Of a stretch of 64,000 nt of DNA, positions 36,683 through 45,723 are shown one piece after another. Made by a program: the position numbers and the translations under genes. How positions within the stretch are numbered: the stretch's first letter is position 1; each line of letters opens with the position of its first letter. The notes under the pieces were generated by a model. It was given only the letters and a program-made list of their open reading frames with translations, was not told where the DNA came from and made no database searches. The DNA is taken from the NCBI GenBank assembly GCA_902598525.1, contig CACKBZ010000003.1, positions 84,152-148,151 of the forward strand, given 5' to 3'. This DNA is from an uncultured Bacteroidota bacterium. GTDB taxonomy: Bacteria > Bacteroidota > Bacteroidia > Flavobacteriales > Flavobacteriaceae.

Positions 36683-38005
36683 ATGCTAAATAAAAAAACC
36701 GACCATCCAAAAGGAAGTAAAAAATTAATTGGTGCATGGACAATATATGACTGGGCAAACTCAGTTTATTCATTGGTTATATCTTCAGCAATTTTTCCAA
36801 TATATTACTCTACATACGTTTTTACTGATATCAGTTCAATTATGATATTTAGTATAGACGTAAACAAAGACACCTTGATTAGTTTTCTTTCAGGAATTTG
36901 TTTCCTTTTAATTGCTTTTATCTCACCTATGTTATCAGGTATAGCCGATTATATAGGTAATAAAAAAATTTTTATGAAGTTTTTTGTTTACATGGGCTCT
37001 ATCTCATGTATCGGACTATATTGGTTTGAATTAGAAAATATAGAGTTCAGTCTTTTTCTATATTTCCTATCATTACTTGGATTCTGGGGTAGTCTGGTCT
37101 ATTATAATTCATATTTGAATGATATTACTTTTCCTAAACAAACAAATATGGTAAGTGCTAGAGGATATACGATGGGATATATCGGAAGTGTTATACTTCT
37201 CTTGATAAACCTTATAATTATTTATTTCTATGAAGATTTTGGTTTTAACTCTGATAAAAATGCTATGAAGATGTCTTTTGCATTAACTGGTTTGTGGTGG
37301 TTAGGTTTTAGTCAATACTCTTTTTATCATTTACCTAAAGGAAATAGGGAGATAAATATTCCAAAAAATATTATTTGGAATGGATTTAAAGAGTTAAGGG
37401 GCGTTTATAAAGTTATCAGATCTAGTAAAAGGTTTACAAGATTCTTATTGGCATTTTTCGTTTTTTCATTTTCTCTCCAAACTGTACTTTATATTGCATC
37501 TTACTTTGGAGTTACTGAAATTCAATGGCCAAGTGCAAGTGAACAAACAGCTGGTCTTATAATTAGCATTTTACTTATTCAGATTGTTGCAATTGGTGGA
37601 GCATATAGTTTTACAAAATTGGCTCAAAAATTTGGAAATATTATAGTACTAACCTTTGCAATTTTTCTTTGGTCATTAGTATGTTTCTATGCGTACTATA
37701 TTGAAACTCCAAGTCAATTTTATATGATTGCTGGACTTGTTGGCCTCTTAATGGGGGGTACTCAACCTGTTGCTAGAGCTACTTTTTCCCTATTTATCCC
37801 TGAAACAAAGGATACAACATCATTTTTTAGTTTTTATGATGTAACCGAAAAAATAGGTATTTTCTTTGGTTTGCTTTTCTATGCCTTTTCTGCTCAATTA
37901 ACAGGCTCAGTTAGATTTTCAGTTTTAATTTTTATGTTTTTCTTTTTTATTGGAGCATTATTATTGATTAGAGTTCCTAGAATTGATAAAAGTAAGTTGG
38001 CATAG
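36683..38005 (+). CDS. MFS transporter, UMF1/Atg22-like
   Basis: This 440-aa polytopic protein has about 12 hydrophobic helices. The N-terminal IGAWTIYDWANSVYSLVI near residue 12 is the hallmark of the UMF1/Atg22-like branch of the major facilitator superfamily, and GIADYIGNKK near 88 is the MFS loop motif. The substrate is unknown; amino-acid or sugar export has been proposed for relatives. It stands alone between msrB (divergent) and lon. Confidence 0.9.
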   Translation: MLNKKTDHPKGSKKLIGAWTIYDWANSVYSLVISSAIFPIYYSTYVFTDISSIMIFSIDVNKDTLISFLSGICFLLIAFISPMLSGIADYIGNKKIFMKFFVYMGSISCIGLYWFELENIEFSLFLYFLSLLGFWGSLVYYNSYLNDITFPKQTNMVSARGYTMGYIGSVILLLINLIIIYFYEDFGFNSDKNAMKMSFALTGLWWLGFSQYSFYHLPKGNREINIPKNIIWNGFKELRGVYKVIRSSKRFTRFLLAFFVFSFSLQTVLYIASYFGVTEIQWPSASEQTAGLIISILLIQIVAIGGAYSFTKLAQKFGNIIVLTFAIFLWSLVCFYAYYIETPSQFYMIAGLVGLLMGGTQPVARATFSLFIPETKDTTSFFSFYDVTEKIGIFFGLLFYAFSAQLTGSVRFSVLIFMFFFFIGALLLIRVPRIDKSKLA

Positions 38006-38080
38006 CTTTTGTCCTTATTTAATTGTGATTATTGTCTGAGCTTTATCATCTCAATTAAATGAACTGATATCTAGATTTTC

Positions 38081-38096
38081 TGACATAATGACCATA
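38081..38096 (+). promoter_or_regulatory. TGACATAATG motif upstream of lon
   Basis: TGACATAATGACCATA shares its first ten bases with the core of the palindrome upstream of dnaK. It lies 12 nt before the lon ATG and immediately after a -7-like TAGATTTT (38072-38079), so it would overlap the transcription start, a repressor-like position. Only the left arm is exact; the right arm is TGACC instead of TGTCA. Confidence 0.45.
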
Positions 38097-38107
38097 AATA
38101 ATTTTAA

Positions 38108-40561
38108 ATGAGCATTATTTTTAATAATATAGACAAAATGTCATTTGATGATATTAGTGAGGAATCTGATTTTATTCCATTAATGACAAATGAAGATGAA
38201 GTGGCACTCGAAAAAGAAAGTCTACCAGATGTATTGCCAATACTTCCTCTCACAAATACAGTACTTTTTCCTGGTGTAGTTATTCCAATAAATGCAGGTA
38301 GGGATAAATCTATTAAACTTATTAAAGATGCTAATAAGTCTAGTAAATTAATTGGAGTTGTAGCACAAAGAAATATTAATGATGAAAACCCAGGTATAGA
38401 AAATATATATGGAGTAGGTACTGTGGCAAAAATATTAAGGGTTTTAAAAATGCCTGATGGAAATACAACTGTTATTATACAAGGAAAAAAAAGATTTAAG
38501 ATTAAATCTATTGTTAAATCTGATCCATACATCCAAGCAACTGTTGATCCTGTTTCTGATGAGGCATTAAAAAAATCAAACAGTAAATTCTCTGCAACAA
38601 TAGATGCTATAAAGGATATAGCTTTAAAAATTATAAAAGAAAATCCTAATATTCCATCAGAGGCATCATTTGCAATTAAAAATATCCATAGTTCTGCATT
38701 CTTGATCAATTTTGTTTCCTCAAATATGAACATTACTGTCAAAGACAAACAAGAGCTACTTGAAAGTATAAGTATTCAAAATAGAGCTATGAAATGCCTT
38801 AAGTTCTTAAATGTAGAATATGAAAAACTCGCTTTAAAAAACGATATACAATTAAAAGTAAGGAATGATTTAGATCAGCAGCAAAGAGAATATTATTTGC
38901 AGCAGCAGATGAAAACAATTCAAGAGGAGCTCGGGGAAAATTCATATCATGAAGATATTCAAGAATTGATAAATAAGTCAAAAGATAAAAATTGGAGTGA
39001 AGAAACAAGAAATCATTTTGAAAAAGAGTTATCTAAACTAAAGAGAATGAACTCTCAGGTTGCAGAATATTCTGTTCAAAGAAACTATTTGGACTTACTA
39101 GTTGATCTGCCATGGGAAAACTACTCTGAAGATAATTTTGACTTAGAAAAAGCCCAAAAAATTTTAGATAATGATCATTTTGGGCTAGAGGATGTAAAAA
39201 AAAGAATAATAGAGTATCTAGCTGTTCTAAAGCTAAGAAAAGATATGAAGTCACCAATATTATGTTTATATGGCCCTCCTGGTGTAGGTAAAACTTCACT
39301 TGGTAAATCTATAGCTAAATCAATAAACAGAGAGTATGTTAGAGTTTCGTTGGGTGGATTAAGAGATGAAGCTGAAATTAGAGGACATAGAAAGACATAC
39401 ATTGGAGCAATGCCTGGAAGAATTATACAAAGTGTAAGAAAATCAGGTACATCTAATCCAGTATTTGTTTTAGATGAAATTGATAAAATTTCAAGTGGTT
39501 CACAAGGTGATCCTTCATCTGCTTTGTTAGAGTTGCTTGATCCTGAACAAAATAGTTCTTTTCATGATAATTTCTTAGAAATAGGTTATGACCTTTCAAA
39601 AGTAATGTTTGTTGCAACAGCTAATAATCTATCAACTATGCATCCTGCTTTACTTGATAGAATGGAGCTAATTAACGTATCTGGGTATACATCCGAAGAA
39701 AAAGTCTCAATTGCAAATAAGTTTTTAATTAAAAAACAGTTGACTGAGCACGGAATGAATTCTTCTGATTTTAAAATATCTAATAAAAATATCAAAGAGA
39801 TTATTAGTGGCTACACAAGAGAATCTGGGGTTAGAAATCTTGAGAAACAAATTGCTAAGCTAATTAGAAACAGAGCTAAAAATATTGTCTCAGATTCCAG
39901 GTTGAACGATTACAATGACAAAAATTATTTAAAAGATGTATTAGGACCTCAGAAATTTTTTAGAGATAAATATGAAAATAATAATTTCGCTGGAGTGGTT
40001 ACAGGACTTGCATGGACTTCTGTAGGTGGTGAAATTTTATTCATTGAATCATCATTATCAGAGGGTAAAGGAAATTTGTCGATTACAGGTAACTTAGGAA
40101 AAATAATGAAGGAATCCGCTGTTATTGCATTAGAGTATATTAAATCTAATTATCAAGATCTTGGAATCAATAAAGAAATTGACTACTCAAAATATAACAT
40201 ACATATTCACGTTCCTGAGGGAGCAACTCCTAAAGATGGTCCAAGCGCAGGTATAACAATACTTACATCCCTTGTCTCACTATTTACTCAAAAAAGAGTT
40301 AAAAAGAATATAGCTATGACAGGTGAGATTACTTTAAGAGGTAAGGTTCTTCCTGTAGGAGGAATAAAAGAAAAGATTTTGGCTGCTAAAAGGGCAAATA
40401 TTAAGGAAATTATTTTAAGTTCATATAATAAAAAGGATATTGAAGAAATAGATCAAAAATATCTTAAGGGTTTAAGCTTTATATACGTTAATAATATGAG
40501 TGATGTAATATCTCACTCTCTTACAAATAGGAAGGTCTTAAATCCAAAAAATATAAATTAA
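38108..40561 (+). CDS. lon: ATP-dependent protease Lon
   Basis: Lon degrades misfolded and regulatory proteins in the cytoplasm. The 817-aa protein has an N-terminal substrate domain (residues ~35-235, LPILPLTNTVLFPG), a coiled region, the AAA+ domain with Walker A GPPGVGKTSLGKSI near 393 and Walker B FVLDEIDK near 455, and the C-terminal protease domain with the catalytic serine in PKDGPSAG near 712 and lysine in GGIKEKILAAKRA near 755. The DnaK-like operator motif just upstream fits heat-shock control. Confidence 0.99.
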   Translation: MSIIFNNIDKMSFDDISEESDFIPLMTNEDEVALEKESLPDVLPILPLTNTVLFPGVVIPINAGRDKSIKLIKDANKSSKLIGVVAQRNINDENPGIENIYGVGTVAKILRVLKMPDGNTTVIIQGKKRFKIKSIVKSDPYIQATVDPVSDEALKKSNSKFSATIDAIKDIALKIIKENPNIPSEASFAIKNIHSSAFLINFVSSNMNITVKDKQELLESISIQNRAMKCLKFLNVEYEKLALKNDIQLKVRNDLDQQQREYYLQQQMKTIQEELGENSYHEDIQELINKSKDKNWSEETRNHFEKELSKLKRMNSQVAEYSVQRNYLDLLVDLPWENYSEDNFDLEKAQKILDNDHFGLEDVKKRIIEYLAVLKLRKDMKSPILCLYGPPGVGKTSLGKSIAKSINREYVRVSLGGLRDEAEIRGHRKTYIGAMPGRIIQSVRKSGTSNPVFVLDEIDKISSGSQGDPSSALLELLDPEQNSSFHDNFLEIGYDLSKVMFVATANNLSTMHPALLDRMELINVSGYTSEEKVSIANKFLIKKQLTEHGMNSSDFKISNKNIKEIISGYTRESGVRNLEKQIAKLIRNRAKNIVSDSRLNDYNDKNYLKDVLGPQKFFRDKYENNNFAGVVTGLAWTSVGGEILFIESSLSEGKGNLSITGNLGKIMKESAVIALEYIKSNYQDLGINKEIDYSKYNIHIHVPEGATPKDGPSAGITILTSLVSLFTQKRVKKNIAMTGEITLRGKVLPVGGIKEKILAAKRANIKEIILSSYNKKDIEEIDQKYLKGLSFIYVNNMSDVISHSLTNRKVLNPKNIN

Positions 40562-40566
40562 TTTTT

Positions 40567-41211
40567 ATGATAATAGCAATTGATGGTGAGGCCTCTACTG
40601 GCAAAAGTACTCAGGCAAAGAAAATTGCTAAAAGGTTAAATATTAATTATAGAGATTCAGGAGCCTATTATAGAGCAATAACACTTTTTTTGATACAAAA
40701 TCAAATAAATCCAAAAGAAGTAATAGGAAGTGATATTTTTAGTAAAATTAATATCTCTCAAAATTTTGAAAATAATATTTTTTCCATTTTTTTAAATGAT
40801 GAAGATGTAACATCAAAAATAAGAGGTCATAAAGTTTCTTTGAATGTCAGTGAATACGCTAAAAAACCTGAAATAAGAAAGTTTGTTTATAACCTTTTAA
40901 GAAAATCATCTGAGTTAAATTCAATAATAGTAGATGGTAGAGACATTGGAACTGTAGTATTTCCTGATGCAGATTTTAAATTTTTCTTATTCGCTATACC
41001 TGAAATTAGGGCTCAAAGACGTCACAGAGAGATAAACGATGAAAGTATCAAAATTGAATCAATTGAAAAAGAGATATTGATAAGAGATGATATAGACTCT
41101 AATAGAGATATTGCTCCTTTAAAAAAAGCAAAAGATGCCTTTGGAATTGACGTAAGTTATCTTAGTATTGAGGAAGTTTTTGAAAAAATACTCCAAAAAA
41201 TAATTATTTAA
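40567..41211 (+). CDS. cmk: Cytidylate kinase
   Basis: Cmk phosphorylates CMP and dCMP. The 214-aa protein has the P-loop DGEASTGKST at residues 5-14, RDSGAYYRAITLF near 31, VDGRDIGTVVFPDADFKFF near 125 and the lid RAQRRHREI near 151. It is 5 nt after lon and before rpsA, a neighbourhood often conserved in bacteria (cmk-rpsA). Confidence 0.97.
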   Translation: MIIAIDGEASTGKSTQAKKIAKRLNINYRDSGAYYRAITLFLIQNQINPKEVIGSDIFSKINISQNFENNIFSIFLNDEDVTSKIRGHKVSLNVSEYAKKPEIRKFVYNLLRKSSELNSIIVDGRDIGTVVFPDADFKFFLFAIPEIRAQRRHREINDESIKIESIEKEILIRDDIDSNRDIAPLKKAKDAFGIDVSYLSIEEVFEKILQKIII

Positions 41212-41234
41212 GTTAAATAAAAACTTGACTAATC

Positions 41235-41265
41235 TTTGTCAATAAGTTAATAAATTATATTTTTG
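41235..41265 (+). promoter_or_regulatory. Consensus rpsA promoter
   Basis: TTTG at 41235-41238 and TATTTTTG at 41258-41265 are 19 nt apart, an ideal Bacteroidota promoter. The predicted start is about 41270-41273, i.e. on or next to the ATG at 41272, so the mRNA appears leaderless. Confidence 0.7.
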
Positions 41266-41271
41266 CCCACT

Positions 41272-43038
41272 ATGAGCGAAGAAAACACTGATAAAACTAA
41301 CTCAGAGGAGTCCAAAACACTTACAAAGACTCCAAAGAAAGCTACTACAAAAAAATCAAAAAAAGATTCAAATCCGCAGGATGATTTTCTTTCAAATTTT
41401 AACTGGCATCAATATCAAGAAGGTATTGACGAACTAGACGAAAAGCAAATAAAAGAATTTGAAAAATTAGTTGAAAAAAACTTTGTTGATACAGCAGACG
41501 AAAATATTATTTTAGGTGAAGTAATTCATTTAACTGATAAGGATGTTATAATAGATATAAATGCAAAATCTGAAGGGGTTATCTCTAAAAATGAGTTTAG
41601 ATATAATCCTGATCTTAAGTTAGGGGATAAAGTTGAGGTAATTGTTGATACAAGGGAAGACAAATCAGGGCAATTAGTCCTTTCTCATAGGAAAGCTAGA
41701 GTAATTAAAGCTTGGGACAGAGTTAATGCTGCTCATGACTCTGGTGAAGTTGTTCAAGGTTTTGTCAAATGTAGAACTAAGGGTGGAATGATAGTAGACG
41801 TCTTTGGTATTGAAGCTTTCCTACCTGGGTCCCAGATAGACGTAAAGCCTATTAGGGATTACGATCAGTATACAAATAAAAATATGGATTTTAAAGTTGT
41901 TAAAATTAACCATGAGTTTAAGAATGTTGTTGTTTCTCACAAAGCACTTATTGAGGCCGATATTGAAGAACAGAAGAAAGGTATTATTGGTCAGCTTGAA
42001 AAGGGACAGGTTCTTGAAGGAATTGTTAAGAATATGACGTCTTATGGTGTTTTTATTGATCTCGGAGGTGTTGATGGATTAATTCATATTACAGATTTAT
42101 CATGGAGTAGAATTAATCATCCGTCTGAAATTTTAGAACTTGATCAATCTATCAAAGTCGTTATATTAGATTTTGATGACGACAAATCTAAAATCCAATT
42201 AGGTTTAAAACAATTAACTGATCATCCATGGGATAAACTTGGTGATGATGTCAAAGAAGGTTCTAAAATTAAAGGTAAAGTTGTTGTTATTGCAGATTAT
42301 GGAGCATTTATTGAAATTGACGAGGGTATTGAAGGATTAGTCCATGTATCTGAAATGTCTTGGTCTACTCACTTGAGGAGTGCTCAAGATTTTGTAAATG
42401 TTGGAGATGAAATTGAAGCAGTTGTACTAACTCTTGATAGAGAGTCAAGAAAGATGTCCCTAGGTATAAAGCAATTAACTCAAGATCCTTGGACTGATAT
42501 TACAAAGAAATTTCCAATAGGTTCAAAACATAAAGGTTCAGTTAGAAACTTTACAAACTTTGGTGTATTTATAGAATTAGAAGAGGGCATTGATGGTTTA
42601 ATATACATATCAGATCTATCTTGGACTAAAAAAATTAAACATCCCTCAGAATTTCTTTCACTTAATGATAAGATTGAAGTAATTATACTTGACCTTGATG
42701 TTGAAGGAAGAAAACTTAGCCTTGGACATAAACAAACAAAACCAAACCCATGGGATGTTTATGAAAAAGACTTTGCTATAGATACCATTCATAACTCAAA
42801 AGTTTCTGAAATAATCGATAAAGGTGCAATAATAAACTTTAATGAAGATATTTCTGCCTTTTGCCCTAATAAACATATTGAGAAGGAAGACGGATCTAAA
42901 CTAAATAAAGGTGACATCGTTGATTTTAAAGTTCTTGAATTTAATAAGGAATTTAAAAGAGTTGTTGTATCTCATACACTAACCTTTAAAGAGTCTGCGA
43001 TTGATGTACCAGATGACAGTGATTCATCTACAGACTAG
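41272..43038 (+). CDS. rpsA: 30S ribosomal protein bS1
   Basis: S1 binds mRNA and brings it to the 30S subunit. The 588-aa protein has a lysine/threonine-rich N-terminus followed by six S1 RNA-binding repeats, starting near residues 80, 165, 250, 335, 420 and 505. Repeats 3-5 are the most canonical (e.g. GVFIDLGGVDGLIHITDLSW). The ATG at 41272 is preferred to an in-frame TTG at 41263, because that TTG lies inside the -7 promoter element. A strong terminator follows. Confidence 0.97.
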   Translation: MSEENTDKTNSEESKTLTKTPKKATTKKSKKDSNPQDDFLSNFNWHQYQEGIDELDEKQIKEFEKLVEKNFVDTADENIILGEVIHLTDKDVIIDINAKSEGVISKNEFRYNPDLKLGDKVEVIVDTREDKSGQLVLSHRKARVIKAWDRVNAAHDSGEVVQGFVKCRTKGGMIVDVFGIEAFLPGSQIDVKPIRDYDQYTNKNMDFKVVKINHEFKNVVVSHKALIEADIEEQKKGIIGQLEKGQVLEGIVKNMTSYGVFIDLGGVDGLIHITDLSWSRINHPSEILELDQSIKVVILDFDDDKSKIQLGLKQLTDHPWDKLGDDVKEGSKIKGKVVVIADYGAFIEIDEGIEGLVHVSEMSWSTHLRSAQDFVNVGDEIEAVVLTLDRESRKMSLGIKQLTQDPWTDITKKFPIGSKHKGSVRNFTNFGVFIELEEGIDGLIYISDLSWTKKIKHPSEFLSLNDKIEVIILDLDVEGRKLSLGHKQTKPNPWDVYEKDFAIDTIHNSKVSEIIDKGAIINFNEDISAFCPNKHIEKEDGSKLNKGDIVDFKVLEFNKEFKRVVVSHTLTFKESAIDVPDDSDSSTD

Positions 43039-43048
43039 TTATTAAAAT

Positions 43049-43075
43049 AATCCTCAGCATTGAGGATTTTTTTTT
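43049..43075 (+). terminator. Intrinsic terminator of rpsA
   Basis: AATCCTCA and TGAGGATT form a perfect 8-bp stem with loop GCAT, followed by nine T. It starts 10 nt after the rpsA stop. It is the clearest Rho-independent terminator in the window. Confidence 0.85.
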
Positions 43076-43095
43076 ACACCTAATGATAGAATTTA

Positions 43096-43103
43096 TATTT
43101 TTG
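43096..43103 (+). promoter_or_regulatory. pyrR operon promoter, -7 element
   Basis: TATTTTTG matches TAnnTTTG. The predicted start near 43110 gives an 8-nt leader before pyrR, too short for a PyrR-type attenuator. Confidence 0.5.
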
Positions 43104-43117
43104 TAATAATAAATAGT

Positions 43118-43654
43118 ATGCCAATAAAAGTTCTTTTAGAGTCAAAAAAAATCAACTTAATTTTAAGTAGACTAGTATGTGAGCTTATTGAGAACCATAA
43201 AGATTTCAATGATACAGTTCTAATTGGTCTTCAACCTAGAGGAGTATTTCTTTTTAATGAAATTATAAAAGTTTTTAAAAATAAACATCCTGATTTAAAT
43301 ATAAAAAGTGGGATCTTAGACTTTACTTTTTTTAGGGATGATTTTAGAAGATCAGAGAAAACTCTTTCAGCTAATTCCTCGCAAATAAATTTTACAATTG
43401 AAAATAAAAGGATCGTTTTAATAGATGATGTTCTTTTTACTGGAAGGAGTATTAAGGCTGCAATGTCAGCTATTGATTCATATGGTAGACCTAAATCAAT
43501 TGAGCTTCTAGTTTTAGTTGATAGAAGGTTCAAAAGAGAAATACCCGTTGAAGCAAACTATTTTGGTACAAAGATTGATACTTTTAAAGGCGATAAAGTA
43601 AAAGTAGTTTGGGATAAGAAAAATATCAATAATAAAGTATTTATAGAAAGTTAA
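43118..43654 (+). CDS. pyrR: PyrR-like phosphoribosyltransferase
   Basis: This 178-aa type I phosphoribosyltransferase has the PRPP-binding motif VLIDDVLFTGRSIKAAM near residue 107 and LVLVDRRFKREIPVEANYFG near 137, both typical of PyrR. PyrR proteins show uracil phosphoribosyltransferase activity and in Gram-positives regulate pyr operons by attenuation. The leader here is too short for that mechanism, so any regulatory role is unproven. It directly precedes pyrB (TAA then ATG). Confidence 0.93.
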   Translation: MPIKVLLESKKINLILSRLVCELIENHKDFNDTVLIGLQPRGVFLFNEIIKVFKNKHPDLNIKSGILDFTFFRDDFRRSEKTLSANSSQINFTIENKRIVLIDDVLFTGRSIKAAMSAIDSYGRPKSIELLVLVDRRFKREIPVEANYFGTKIDTFKGDKVKVVWDKKNINNKVFIES

Positions 43655-44599
43655 ATGAATAAATTAAGTGTAGATCATCTTCATGGTATAAAATTTCTTA
43701 ATAAAAGTGATATAAGTCTAATTTTTGATACAGCTTCAAATTTTAAAGAAGTAATTAACAGACCAATAAAAAAAGTTCCAACCCTAAGAGATATAACAAT
43801 TGCTAATCTTTTTTTTGAAAATAGTACGAGAACTAAGATATCTTTTGAATTAGCTCAAAAAAGATTGGGTGCAGATGTCGTTAACTTTTCAGGCTCTAAC
43901 TCTTCTTTAAATAAAGGTGAGTCATTAATTGATACAGTAAACAATATTTTAGCCATGAAGGTTGATATGATTGTTTTAAGACATCCTAATCCAGGATCAT
44001 CAATTCTTCTTTCTAAACACACTAATTCCTGTATAATTAATGCAGGTGATGGTTCTCATGAACATCCAACTCAAGCTTTACTAGATTCGTTTTCAATTTT
44101 TGAAAAAATTGGAGATTTAAAAGGAAAAAATATTTTGATTGTTGGAGATATTCTTCACTCAAGGGTAGCTTTATCAAATTTTTATATATTAAACTTATTG
44201 GGTGCAAATATTAAAGTATCATGTCCTTTAAGTCTAGTCCCTAGAGATATTGATAAATTAAATGTATCAATAGAACCAAATATTGAAAAGGCTTTAAAAT
44301 GGTGTGATGCTGTTAATATTTTAAGAGTTCAAAGAGAAAGAATGTTAAAATCATATTTTCCAGATAATAGAGAATATTCAATGCTTTTTGGTCTTGATCT
44401 TAATAAAATTAATTATGTAAAGAAAGATATTTTAATTTTACATCCAGGACCAATAAATAGAGGTGTTGAGATTACTTCTGACGTTGTAGAGTCAGATAAT
44501 TCTATTATTTTAGATCAAGTAGAAAATGGAGTTGCAATTAGAATGGCAATAATGTATTTGTTAGCTTCAAAATTAAACTTTACAATAAATAAATCATGA
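43655..44599 (+). CDS. pyrB: Aspartate carbamoyltransferase catalytic subunit
   Basis: PyrB condenses carbamoyl phosphate with aspartate, the first pyrimidine-specific step. The 314-aa protein has the carbamoyl-phosphate loop FENSTRTKISFELAQKRLG near residue 53, DGSHEHPTQALLDSF near 131 and HPGPINRGVEI near 268. No pyrI gene follows, so it is probably unregulated by PyrI. The end overlaps pdxH by 4 nt (ATGA). Confidence 0.97.
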   Translation: MNKLSVDHLHGIKFLNKSDISLIFDTASNFKEVINRPIKKVPTLRDITIANLFFENSTRTKISFELAQKRLGADVVNFSGSNSSLNKGESLIDTVNNILAMKVDMIVLRHPNPGSSILLSKHTNSCIINAGDGSHEHPTQALLDSFSIFEKIGDLKGKNILIVGDILHSRVALSNFYILNLLGANIKVSCPLSLVPRDIDKLNVSIEPNIEKALKWCDAVNILRVQRERMLKSYFPDNREYSMLFGLDLNKINYVKKDILILHPGPINRGVEITSDVVESDNSIILDQVENGVAIRMAIMYLLASKLNFTINKS

Positions 44600-45234
44600 A
44601 ATTATTTGATTATAGAAAATCATATGATAAAAATGAATTGAAAATTCAAGATATTGGAAATAATCCAATAGATTTTTTTATTAAGTGGTTTAAAGAGGCA
44701 GAAGATACAAGTGAAATAATTGAGCCAAATGCTATGACTATATCAACTGTAGATAAAAATAACTCCCCTTCATCAAGAGTTGTTTTATTAAAACAAATAA
44801 AATCTAGAAGTCTTATATTCTTCACAAATTATAATAGCAATAAGGGGAAAGCTCTCGATAAAAATAAAAATATATGTGCTTCTTTTTATTGGCCACCGCT
44901 TGAAAGACAGGTCATAATTAAAGGTGTAGCAAACAAAATCCCTGAAGTTGAATCTCAAAATTATTTTTCTTCACGTCCATTTGAAAGCCAAGCTGCTGCT
45001 ATAATTTCTAATCAAAGTGAGAAAATTTCTAGCTATGAAAGTCTATTAAAAAAATATAAATCTTTTATTGATAAAAATAAAAATACAAAGCTTAACAGAC
45101 CAAAAAACTGGGGTGGGATTGAGATAATTATTAATCAAATTGAGTTCTGGCAAGGAAGAAGAAATAGGCTCCATAATAGGATTCAATGTGTTTTTGATAA
45201 TGATTCATGGGAATATAAAATATTATCTCCTTAA
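44596..45234 (+). CDS. pdxH: Pyridoxamine 5'-phosphate oxidase
   Basis: PdxH makes pyridoxal 5'-phosphate with FMN and oxygen. The 212-aa protein has family blocks AMTISTVDKNNSPSSRVVLLK near residue 46, FFTNYNSNKGKAL near 74, FYWPPLERQVIIKG near 96 and the C-terminal IEFWQGRRNRLHNRI near 182. PLP supply could serve several PLP enzymes, including ThrC in this window. It is part of the pyrR-to-ppx operon. Confidence 0.97.
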   Translation: MKLFDYRKSYDKNELKIQDIGNNPIDFFIKWFKEAEDTSEIIEPNAMTISTVDKNNSPSSRVVLLKQIKSRSLIFFTNYNSNKGKALDKNKNICASFYWPPLERQVIIKGVANKIPEVESQNYFSSRPFESQAAAIISNQSEKISSYESLLKKYKSFIDKNKNTKLNRPKNWGGIEIIINQIEFWQGRRNRLHNRIQCVFDNDSWEYKILSP

Positions 45235-45723
45235 ATGAAAACTATTACCTTTCTTAGACACTCTAAGTCAAGTTGGGAATATGATGTTTCTGATATTAAT
45301 AGACCTTTAAATGAATTTGGAATAAATAAAATTAAAAAGATCTCAAGATCATCTAAGGATACTTTTAGTAAAGTTGATATTTTTTTTTCAAGTCCTGCTA
45401 ATAGAGCTTTACATACATGTATAATTTTAGCTAATTCAGTTAAAATAGACTTAAGAAAAGTTGTTATTTGTAACGAACTGTATACTTTTAACATGTCTGA
45501 AGTCTTTAATTTTATTAGACAAATTGATGATAAATATTCAAACATAGTTTTAGTTGGTCATAACCCTGCTTACACAGAAATTTCAAATTATTTTTCTGAA
45601 AATAAAATTTTAAATTTACCGACTGCCAGATGGTTTTGTTTAAAATTTGATACAGATTCCTGGTCTAAAATAATTGGTTTAAAACCAACTTATTATATAA
45701 ACAACATAAATAGTGAGTCTTAA
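45235..45723 (+). CDS. sixA: SixA-like histidine phosphatase
   Basis: This 162-aa member of the histidine phosphatase (phosphoglycerate-mutase-like) superfamily starts TITFLRHSKSSWE, where the RH pair supplies the catalytic histidine. The second histidine is in VLVGHNPAYTE near residue 106. SixA removes phosphate from phosphohistidine proteins; here it may act on an unknown partner. Its end overlaps ppk1 by 11 nt, linking it to polyphosphate genes, as is often seen in Bacteroidota. Confidence 0.9.
   Translation: MKTITFLRHSKSSWEYDVSDINRPLNEFGINKIKKISRSSKDTFSKVDIFFSSPANRALHTCIILANSVKIDLRKVVICNELYTFNMSEVFNFIRQIDDKYSNIVLVGHNPAYTEISNYFSENKILNLPTARWFCLKFDTDSWSKIIGLKPTYYINNINSES

Noticed and set aside
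38104..38748. 214-aa minus-strand ORF
   Set aside because: It is antisense to the conserved lon N-terminal domain and has no recognisable family; codon mirror of lon.
41263..41271. TTG start for rpsA three codons upstream
   Set aside because: The TTG is part of the TATTTTTG promoter element, so it would not be transcribed.
43104..43117. PyrR attenuator before pyrR
   Set aside because: The predicted leader is only about 8 nt, and the hairpin upstream belongs to the rpsA terminator.
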